Source of the DNA: Archivesica marissinica | Lineage: Eukaryota > Mollusca > Bivalvia > Venerida > Vesicomyidae | DNA: 64,000 bases | Assembly: GCA_014843695.1 (NCBI GenBank) | Contig: CM026387.1 | Span: 77,068,106-77,132,105 of the forward strand | Direction of reading: 5' to 3' | Shown here: positions 46,301 through 58,300 of the stretch, piece after piece | How positions within the stretch are numbered: the stretch's first letter is position 1 | Layout: the number at the start of each line of letters is the position of its first letter | Translations under genes and position numbers: made by a program | Notes under the pieces: generated by a model | Seen by the model: only the letters and a program-made list of their open reading frames with translations | Databases searched by the model: none | What the model was told of the DNA's origin: nothing

Positions 46301-49300
46301 GTTGTAATGGTAATGACTTACCTGTTGTAATGGTAATGACTTACCTGTTGTAATGGTAATGACTTACCTGTTGTAATGGTAATGACTTACCTGTTGTAAT
46401 GGTAATGACTTACCTGTTGTAATGGTAATGACTTACCTGTTGTAATGGTAATGACTTACCTGTTGGATTGGCTATGTCTTACATGTTGCAATGGTTATGT
46501 CTTACATGTTGCAATGGTTATGTCTTACCAGTTGGATTGGTTATGTCTTACATGTTGCAATGGTTATGTCTTACATGTTGGATTGGTTATGTCTTACCTG
46601 TTGAATTGGTTATGTCTTACCTGTTGAATTGGTTATGTCTTACCTGTTGCAATGGTTATGTCTTACCTGTTGAATTGGTTATGTCGTACCTGTTGCAATG
46701 GTTATGTCTTACATGTTGGATTGGTTATGTCTTACCTGTTGAATTGGTTATGTCTTACATGTTGAATTGGTTATGTCTTACCTGTTGGAATGGTAATGTC
46801 TTACCTGTTGGATTTCTAAGTAGTGTAACAATGGCCTCACAGAGAGCTTCATGTCATATAACTGGTGGCAGTTTGGTAACAATGGCCTCACAGAGAGCTT
46901 CATGTCATATAACTGGTGGCAGTTTGGTAACAATGGCCTCACAGAGAGCTTCATGTCATATATCTGGTGGCAGTTTGGTAACAATGGCCTCACATAGAGC
47001 TTCATGTCATATATCTGGTGGCAGTTTGGTAACAATGGCCTCACAGAGAGCTTCATGTCATATAACTGGTGGCAGTTTGGTAACAATGGCCTCACATAGA
47101 GCTTCATGTCATATAACTGGTGGCAGTTTGGTAACAATGGCCTCACAGAGAGCTTCATGTCATATTACTGGTGGCAGTTTGGTAACAATGGCCTCACAGA
47201 GAGCTTCATGTCATATAACTGGTGGCAGTTTGGTAACAATGGCCTCACAGAGAGCTTCATGTCATATAACTGGTGGCAGTTTGGTAACAATGGCCTCACA
47301 GAGAGCTTCATGTCATATAACTGGTGGCAGTTTGGTAACAATGGCCTCACATAGAGCTTCATGTCATATATCTGGTGGCAGTTTGGTAACAATGGCCTCA
47401 CATAGAGCTTCATGTCATATATCTGGTGGCAGTTTGGTAACAATGGCCTCACATAGAGCTTCATGTCATATATCTGGTGGCAGTTTGGTAACAATGGCCT
47501 CACAGAGAGCTTCATGTCATATATCTGGTGGCAGTTTGGTAACAATGGCCTCACAGAGAGCTTCATGTCATATAACTGGTGGCAGTTTGCAGATATTGGA
47601 TCCGTTTATTATATTTAAATGTAAATGTAATTTAAAATAAATTTGACAGGAATATATGCATTATGTAACATTATGGCCCTACTCTTGGTACATATATACA
47701 ATATATTGTGTACCCTCCACTGCTCTAATCTTGTACATATATACATACATAGTGAAAGGCGTGATAGTGCAGTGGTAGCACGTTCACTACAGATGCGAAC
47801 AACCTGGAGTTCGAGCCCCGCTGGAGCTGTTACGATTATGCTCTTACACAAGGCATTTAGATTCCACATTGCCTCTTCTTTCTCCCTTGTGGCGATGGAT
47901 TCCATCAGGAATGAGGTCTCGAGAGTGATTAATTCAAGTTGTAAGAACTTGTTTTGCAAGCGAGCTAAAACAAATTTGTATAAACTTAGCTACATATATA
48001 GAATACATTGCGTACCCACACTACTCCCTCTTGGACAATTCAATGATGTTAGAATATGTTGATTGAATAATAAACGATTAGTTTATTGCAGCATTTAAGC
48101 CCTATTTTCCTGATGAATGGCTACGACAACCTGGAAATATTTGCAGAGATAGACCATGAAGACCTGAATGCCCTCAACATCCTCGACTCAGAGTCTAGAA
48201 CTAAACTGATCACTGCGGCTGAGCTACTTGTTGATTATAATGGTAAACTATTTCTTATATTCATTTGTCTGAATATCTATCAATTCATTTATGTATTTAT
48301 AATTGCCTGTGTTTCTATGTGAACACTGCTGGTCATTCTTCACGGATATACTGTCTATATATGAAGATTGCTGGTCATTCTTCATGGATATACTGTCTAT
48401 ATATGAAGATTGCTGGTCATTCTTCACGGATATACTGTCTATATGTTCCTATATGAAGATTGCTGGTCATTCTTCACGGATATACTGTCTATATGTTCCT
48501 ATATGAAGATTGCTGGTCATTCTTCACGGATATACTGTCTATATGTTCCTATATGAAGATTGCTGGTCATTCTTCACGGATATACTGTCTATATGTTCCT
48601 ATATGAAGATTGCTGGTCATTCTTCACGGATATACTGTCTATATGTTCCTATATGAAGATTGCTGGTCATTCTTCACGGATATACTGTCTATATGTTCCT
48701 ATATGAAGATTGCTGGTCATTCTTCACGGATATACTGTCTATATGTTCCTATATGAAGATTGCTGGTCATTCTTCACGGATATACTGTCTATATGTTCCT
48801 ATATGAAGATTGCTGGTCATTCTTCACGGATATACTGTCTATATGTTCCTATATGAAGATTGCTGGTCATTCTTCACGGATATACTGTCTATATGTTCCT
48901 ATATGAAGATTGCTGGTCATTCTTCACGGATATACTGTCTATATGTTCCTATGTGAACACTGCTAGCCATTCCTCATCGAAATACTGCCTATGTGTTCTA
49001 ATGTGAACACTGCTGGCCATTCCTCATCAACATACTGTCTATGTGTTCTAATGTGAACACTGCTGGTCATTCTTCAGGGACATACTGCCTATGTGTTCCT
49101 ATGTGAACACTGCTGGCCATTCCTCATGGACATACTGTCTATGTGTTCTAATGTGAACACTGCTGGCCATTCCTCATGGACATACTGTCTATGTGTTCTA
49201 ATGTGAACACTGCTGGCCATTCCTCATGGACATGCTGCCTATGTGTTCTAATGTGAACACTGCTGGCCATTCCTTATCGACATACTGTCTATGTGTTCTA

Positions 49301-52300
49301 ATGTGAACACTGCTGGTCATTCTTCAGGGACAATCAGGAATGTTGGGATATACTAGTATATGTTTAAGTTTTCCAACTAATCTGAAGTACAGTCACTCTG
49401 TGTTAAAGTCCACCTGTCTCTATAAGACCACAAACTATATCAAGCCATCAGTGTATGTTAACCTGTTATGAGAGACCATCTGTCAACAAAGATTATGTTT
49501 TGGCATACAGAGTCTTTGTGGCTGGACATCTGTATTTCTGTCTGTGTTTTACGTTTATTTATCGTCGCTACCGGTTGCCCATATGAGCGACGCCTCCTGA
49601 AGAGATTAGTTATTTTAGATTTTGGAGGATAGTGCATGATACAGACAGAGACCCATTCCAGAATCTCCTCTGGTTCTTTTACGTGCACAGTGTAAAGCAC
49701 CGACACGAGACCTCGGTTTAACGTCCCATCTGAAAGACTGTTAATTTTATTAGGGTCAGACGGGGGATCGAACCTGCGATCTCTGTATTTCTTCTAGAAT
49801 ATGAGTGTTTTATAATATCCAAATACAAGCATACAATTAATAGAAAAAGTATTATTATTTGAGTACTAATGCAATTTTAACTTCATATTTTCTTCTTAAC
49901 CCTATATTGTAGAGGGGCCCACCGAGCCACCAATGCGAAGTACCCGCTCTGCCTCGGCAACACCGACCAGTCAACAATATGCTGTACCCTGGACCAGCTT
50001 CTTCCCATCTAAACCATCAAGCGGCAGTCGAGATTCTGGTTGCTACGACAGCAATGAATTCATGAATCGTGAAAATGACCCATATGCAAGTGCATGCAGA
50101 AATCGGGCAATTTCTGACAAAGAAAATCTGAGACCATATGGTGCAAAGAAAACAATGTCAGCTCAGCAAAATGTACCTGCAAGTAATATAGAACTCAATT
50201 TAAATAGTGCTAAGATACAAAATAGTGTCAAAGTAGAAAATGGGACAAAAGAAGAGAAAATCTACTCTGAGGAAGACCAAGAAGTGTGCCATTTAACAGG
50301 TTACCAAAGTAGTAAGGTCAATAGGTCATCTCCACGGCAACCAAGCACTACCCTAGTCAATGGCCGGGATAGTGCTAGTAGTGACGTGCACAGTAACTAT
50401 AGATCTCTAAACATACCAGTATTAGGACCAGACTGGAAAGTTTTTGCTGACTCATGCTCCCAGACATCTCCGTATGGATCCATTAGTGACAGTTTTCATG
50501 CCTCTGCTGATGGAGATGTTAATTCATCAATGTCGTCGAGTGTTCATGGCGATGTTTTCTCTCAAAATATGTCGACATTGAAAAGGAAAACAAAACCGTA
50601 TGCACGCAAAGTGTCCCCTAGTGTTCCTATGAAAGACGCTCAAGTACAAGTGATGTGTCCTTTAGGGCTTTATCAGCTTCAGTCTCCATGTAGTCCTCCT
50701 TTAGTGAGTAAATCTGTGACTCAGTCTACAGCTGCAACAGTGAACCAGACTGCTGTGTCAAAGTCTGCTTCATTACCACATGGTTCACAAGAAACATTTA
50801 ACCAGTCAATTTTAGAACAGTCTGGTTATCAAATAACTGCTGAAGCAGCACTTCCTGCTCGCATTTCTTACGTTTCCCAGAATTCCAGAGATGGTGATTC
50901 AGGAAGTGATGCAAGCACAGTAAAATCGGACAGACTAAGTAGTGGCCCTGAACAGGGCAGGAATACACCAGACTCCCTGTATGGACCAATTCACAAGGGA
51001 TTTAAGTCCATCAAGAGATCTGTGATACCGAAGGTGACTGCAAGATTGGCCTCTGAGAACATTGATCTCGCTGCGGAACCCTATACTAATCCAGTAAGTA
51101 TTCATGGGTCATAGCTTCACAACATCCCATCTTGCCTTTGTCTCGTACATATTTAGCTTGGACTTCAAGCTGAGGTTCGATCTAGAAAATAAACGTGTCC
51201 ATAGCAGCTTTGTATACTTTTTCCAAATAAGTTTTAGTGTGTCTGCTTGTCTGGGGATTTTGTAATATATCATCTGGTGTTTCTCAATGCTCAACAATAA
51301 CTCCAATACAATATTTATTTACATTAATCTGTCTGTTTATCCTATGGTTTTAAAATGTACATCTAGTGTTTCTCAGAAATCGGTTTTCTAGGAATCTAAT
51401 ACTGCAAAACAACTTATATTAATCATTCTCGTTGGCGTGGATGAAAGCGTAAATGTGGTCATTCATGTGATAGGAGTACCCGGAGAAAACCCACCTGTCC
51501 GATCTGGCGACTACCGTACCATCTCACATACTTCCCGGTCCGAGGATCGAACCTGGATTGCAAGGGTGAGAAGTGAGTGCACTAACCACTGCGCTAATCG
51601 GACAGCCCTGTGGCAAATATGTGGCCCTAACCTATTAAAATGAAAGTGTCGTGCTATATTTCCATGAAATCAGGTAAAATTTCACTATTTCTTTCTGTTG
51701 TAATCTTCCATGAAATACATGCTTTATATTTTAGTTTAAGCATATTTATTTTCTGTCAATACATGATTATTTACAACAACTGATATAACTTTATATTTTA
51801 ACTACCCAATATTAAATACAAACTCTTTGTTCAGATTGAATACAAAATACCTCAAAAGATACATCAATCCCTTTCAGTCTACTGCTGTTAAATTATATGT
51901 AAAATGTACATTTCTTGATTACATGTAAAAATACTGAAATTAAATAATGTTTAAACTAAAAGATTATGATACAGACAACGAGTATGCAAATTATGTGAAT
52001 AATTTATTCTGCAGACAATGGGTATGCAAATTATGTGAATAATTTATGCTACAGACAACGGGTATGCAAATTATGTGAATAATTTATGCTGCATGTCTTT
52101 CACAGTATACAATTTCCCTACAATATTATCTAGTGATTGGGTACAGGTATTTAGAATTTTATTATATCATTCTGTGTACTTCTGATGTGAAGTTTAGGCA
52201 TGATACCCGCCCCTGAAGTCAAAGTGGTGTTCCCTGCACTCGGGTTCATAGGAATTTGAAAAGTCAAAAGTATGTTACCTTCCTGAATGCAGAACACCCG

Positions 52301-55300
52301 CTGCAAACTAGCATTGCCTCATTTCAAAGTCATTTTGTCACATGATTTGGAGCTAAGTCACGTGTAATGTAGCTATGTCACATGTATTGGAGCTATGTCA
52401 TGTGTATTGGAGCTATGTCATGTGTATTGGAGCTATGTCATGTGTATTGGAGCTATGTCATGTGTATTGGAGCTATGTCATGTGTATTGGAGCTATGTCA
52501 TGTGTAATGTAGCTAAGTCACATGTATTGGAGCTATGTCACGTGTATTGGAGCTATGTCATGTGTATTGGAGCTATGTCATGTGTATTGGAGCTATGTCA
52601 TGTGTATTGGAGCTATGTCACGTGTAATGTAGCTAAGTCACATGTATTGGAGCTATGTCATGTGTATTGGAGCTATGTCATGCATATTGGAGCTATGTCA
52701 TGTGTATTGGAGCTATGTCACGTGTAATGTAGCTAAGTCACATGTATTGGAGCTATGTCATGTGTATTGGAGCTATGTCATGTGTATTGGAGCTATGGAA
52801 TGTGTATTGGATCTATGTCATGTGTATTGGAGCTATGTCACGTGTATTGGAGCTATGTCATGTGTATTGGAGCTATGTCACATGTATTGGAGCTATGTCA
52901 TGTGTGTTGGAGCTAAGTCACATGTATTGGAGCTATGTCACGTGTATTGGAGCTATGTCATGTGTATTGGAGCTATGTCATGTGTATTGGAGCTATGTCA
53001 TGTGTATTGGAGATATGTCACGTGTATTGGAGTTAAGTCACATGTATTGGAGCTATGTCACGTGTATTGGAGCTATGTCATGTGTATTGGAGCTATGTCA
53101 TGTGTATTGGAGCTATGTCATGTGTATTGGAGCTAAGTCACATGTATTGGAGCTATGTCACGTGTATTGGAGCTATGTCATGTGTATTGGAGCTATGTCA
53201 TGTGTATTGGAGCTATGTCATGTGTATTGGAGCTATGTCACGTGTATTGGAGCTATGTCATGTGTATTGGAGCTATGTCACGTGTATTGGAGCTATGTCA
53301 TGTGTATTGGAGCTATGTCACTGTAATGTAGCTAAGTCACATGTATTGGAGCTATTTCATGTGTATTGGAGCTAAGTCACATGTATTGGAGCTATGTCAT
53401 GTGTATTGGAGCTATGTCATGTGTATTGGAGCTATGTCATGTGTATTGGAGCTATGTCATGTGTATTGGAGCTATGTCATGTGTATTGGAGCTATGTCAT
53501 GTGTATTGGAGCTATGTCATGTGTATTGGAGCTATGTCATGTGTATTGGAGCTATGTCATGTGTATTGGAGCTATGTCACGTGTAATGTAGCTAAGTCAC
53601 ATGTATTGGAGCTATGTCATGTGTATTGGAGCTATGTCATGTGTATTGGAGCTATGTCATGTGTATTGGAGCTATGTCACGTGTAATGTAGCTAAGTCAC
53701 GTGTATTGGAGCTATGTCATGTGTATTGGAGCTATGGAATGTGTATTGGATCTATGTCATGTGTATTGGAGCTATGTCACATGATTTGGAGCTATGTCAT
53801 GTGTATTGGAGCTATGTCATGTGTATTGGAGCTATGTCATGTGTATTGGAGCTATTTCATGTGTATTGGAGCTATGTCATGTGTATTGGAGCTATGTCAT
53901 GTGTATTGGAGCTATGTCATGTGTATTGGAGCTATGTCACGTTTAATGTAGCTATGTCACGTGTATTGGAGCTATGTCATGTGTATTGGAGCTATGTCAT
54001 GTGTATTGGAGCTATGTCATGTGTATTGGAGCTATGTCATGTGTATTGGAGCTATGTCATGTGTATTGGAGCTAAGTCACATGTATTGGAGCTATGTCAC
54101 GTGTATTGGAGTTATGTCACGTGTATTGGAGCTATGTCATGTGTATTGGAGCTATGTCACGTGTATTAGAGCTATGTCATGTGTATTGGAGCTATGTCAC
54201 GTGTATTGAGCTATGTCACGTGTAATGGAGCTATGTCATGTGTATTGGAGCTAAGTCACATGTATTGGAGCTATGTCACATGTATTGGAGCTATGTCATG
54301 TGTATTGGATCTATGTCATGTGTATTGGAGCTATGTCACGTGTATTGGAGCTATGTCAGTGTATTGGATCTATGTCATGTGTATTGGAGCTATGTCATGT
54401 GTAATGTAGCTATGTCATGTGTATTGGAGCTATGTCATGTGTATTGGATCTATGTCATGTGTATTGGAGCTATGTCATGTGTAATGTAGCTAAGTCACAT
54501 GTATTGGAGCTATGTCATGTGTATTGGAGCTATGTCATGTGTATTGGAGCTATGTCATATGTATTGGAGCTATGTCACGTGTAATGTAGCTAAGTCACAT
54601 GTATTGGAGCTATGTCACGTGTATTGGAGCTATGTCATGTGTATTGGAGCTATGTCATGTGTATTGGAGCTATGTCATGTGTATTGGAGCTATGTCACGT
54701 GTAATGTAGCTAAGTCACATGTATTGGAGCTATGTCATGTGTATTGGAGCTATGTCATGCATATTGGAGCTATGTCATGTGTATTGGAGCTATGTCACGT
54801 GTAATGTAGCTAAGTCACATGTATTGGAGCTATGTCATGTGTATTGGAGCTATGTCATGTGTATTGGAGCTATGGAATGTGTATTGGATCTATGTCATGT
54901 GTATTGGAGCTATGTCACGTGTATTGGAGCTATGTCATGTGTATTGGAGCTATGTCACGTGTATTGGAGCTATGTCATGTGTATTGGAGCTAAGTCACAT
55001 ATATTGGAGCTATGTCACGTGTATTGGAGCTATGTCATGTGTATTGGAGCTATGTCATGTGTATTGGAGCTATGTCATGTGTATTGGAGCTATGTCATGC
55101 ATATTGGAGCTATGTCATGTGTATTGGAGCTATGTCATGTGTATTGGAGCTATGTCACGTGTATTGGAGCTATGTCATGTGTATTGGAGCTAAGTCACAT
55201 GTATTGGAGCTATGTCACGTGTATTGGAGCTATGTCATGTGTATTGGAGCTATGTCATGTGTATTGGAGCTATGTCATGTGTATTGGAGCTATGTCACGT

Positions 55301-58300
55301 GTATTGGAGTTAAGTCACATGTATTGGAGCTATGTCACGTGTATTGGAGCTATGTCATGTGTATTGGAGCTATGTCATGTGTATTGGAGCTATGTCATGT
55401 GTATTGGAGCTAAGTCACATGTATTGGAGCTATGTCACGTGTATTGGAGCTATGTCATGTGTATTGGAGCTATGTCATGTGTATTGGAGCTATGTCACGT
55501 GTATTGGAGCTATGTCATGTGTATTGGAGCTATGTCACGTGTATTGGAGCTATGTCATGTGTATTGGAGCTATGTCACATGTAATGTAGCTAAGTCACAT
55601 GTATTGGAGCTATTTCATGTGTATTGGAGCTAAGTCACATGTATTGGAGCTATGTCATGTGTATTGGAGCTATGTCATGTGTATTGGAGCTATGTCATGT
55701 GTATTGGAGCTATGTCATGTGTATTGGAGCTATGTTATGTGTATTGGAGCTATGTCATGTGTATTGGAGCTATGTCATGTGTATTGGAGCTATGTCATGT
55801 GTATTGGAGCTATGTCACGTGTATTGGAGCTATGTCATGTGTATTGGAGCTATGTCATGTGTATTGGAGCTATGTCATGTGTATTGGAGCTATGTCACGT
55901 GTAATGTAGCTAAGTCACATGTATTGGAGCTATGTCATGTGTATTGGAGCTATGTCATGTGTATTGGAGCTATGTCATGTGTATTGGAGCTATGTCACGT
56001 GTAATGTAGCTAAGTCACGTGTATTGGAGCTATGTCATGTGTATTGGAGCTATGGAATGTGTATTGGATCTATGTCATGTGTATTGGAGCTATGTCACAT
56101 GATTTGGAGCTATGTCATGTGTATTGGAGCTATGTCATGTGTATTGGAGCTATGTCATGTGTATTGGAGCTATTTCATGTGTATTGGAGCTATGTCATGT
56201 GTATTGGAGCTATGTCATGTGTATTGGAGCTATGTCATGTGTATTGGAGCTATGTCACGTGTAATGTAGCTATGTCACGTGTATTGGAGCTATGTCATGT
56301 GTATTGGAGCTATGTCATGTGTATTGGAGCTATGTCATGTGTATTGGAGCTATGTCATGTGTATTGGAGCTATGTCATGTGTATTGGAGCTAAGTCACAT
56401 GTATTGGAGCTATGTCACGTGTATTGGAGTTATGTCACGTGTATTGGAGCTATGTCACGTGTATTGGAGCTATGTCACGTGTATTGGAGCTATGTCATGT
56501 GTATTGGAGCTATGTCACGTGTATTGGAGCTATGTCACGTGTAATGGAGCTATGTCATGTGTATTGGAGCTAAGTCACATGTATTGGAGCTATGTCACAT
56601 GTATTGGAGCTATGTCATGTGTATTGGATCTATGTCATGTGTATTGGAGCTATGTCACGTGTATTGGAGCTATGTCATGTGTATTGGATCTATGTCATGT
56701 GTATTGGAGCTATGTCATGTGTAATGTAGCTATGTCATGTGTATTGGAGCTATGTCATGTGTATTGGATCTATGTCATGTGTATTGGATCTATGTCATGT
56801 GTATTGGAGCTATGTCATGTGTATTGGAGCTATGTCATGTGTATTGGAGCTATGTCACGTGTAATGTAGCTAAGTCACATGTATTGGAGCTATGTCATGT
56901 GTATTGGAGCTATGTCATGTGTATTGGAGCTATGTCATGTGTATTGGAGCTATGTCATGTGTATTGGAGCTATGTCATGTGTATTGGAGCTATGGAATGT
57001 GTATTGGATCTATGTCATGTGTATTGGAGCTATGTCACATGATTTGGAGCTATGTCATGTGTATTGGAGCTATGTCATGTGTATTGGAGCTATGTCATGT
57101 GTATTGGAGCTATGTCATGTGTATTGGATCTATGTCATGTGTATTGGAGCTATGTCATGTGTAATGTAGCTAAGTCACATGTATTGGAGCTATGTCATGT
57201 GTATTGGAGCTATGTCATGTGTATTGGAGCTATGTCATGTGTATTGGAGCTATGGCATGTGTATGGGAGCTATGTCATGTGTATTGGAGCTATGTCACAT
57301 GTATTGGAGCTATGTCATGTGTATTGGAGCTATGTCATGTGTATTGGAGCTATGTCATGTGTATTGGAGCTATGGAATGTGTATTGGATCTATGTCATGT
57401 GTATTGGAGCTATGTCACATGATTTGGAGCTATGTCATGTGTATTGTAGCTAAGTCACATGTATTGGAGCTATGGAATGTGTATTGGAGCTATGTCATGT
57501 GTATTGGAGCTATGTCATGTGTATTGGAGCTATGTCATGTGTATTGGAGCTATGTCATGTGTATTGGAGCTATGGAATGTGTATTGGATCTATGTCACAT
57601 GATTTGGAGCTATGTCATGTGTATTGGAGCTATGTCACATGATTTGGAGCTATGTCACGTGTAATGTAGCTATGTAATGTGTATTGGATCTATGTCACAT
57701 GATTTGGAGCTATGTCATGTGTAATGGAGCTATGTCACATGATTTGGAGCTATGTCATGTGTATTGTAGCTAAGTCACATGTATTGGAGCTATGTCATGT
57801 GTATTGGAGCTATGTCATGTGTATTGGAGCTATGTCATGTGTATTGGAGCTATGGAATGTGTATTGGAGCTATGTCATGTGTATTGGAGCTATGTCACGT
57901 GTATTGGAGCTATGTCATGTGTATTGGAGCTATGGAATGTGTATTGGAGCTATGTCATGTGTATTGGAGCTATGTCATGTGTATTGGAGCTATGTCACAT
58001 GTATTGGAGCTATGTCATGTGTATTGGAGCTATGGAATGTGTATTGGAGCTATGTCATGTGTATTGGATCTATGTCACATGTATTGGAGCTATGTCATGT
58101 GTATTGGAGCTATGTAATGTGTATTGGATCTATGTCATGTGTATTGGATCTATGTCACGTGTATTGGAGCTATGTCATGTGTATTGGAGCTATATCATGT
58201 GTATTGGAGCTATGTCACATGATTTGGAGCTATGTCACGCGTAATGTAGCTATGTAATGTGTATTGGATCTATGTCACATGATTTGGAGCTATGTCACGT

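Noticed and set aside
46468..47640. 390-codon open frame
   Set aside because: Runs through two unrelated arrays (23 bp and 51 bp) and continues into AT-rich sequence.
52395..58257. Many frames of 60-304 codons reading MYWSYVMCIGAMSCVLELC-type repeats
   Set aside because: 20-bp array; the 20-residue period equals three units, and frames start and stop at variant units.
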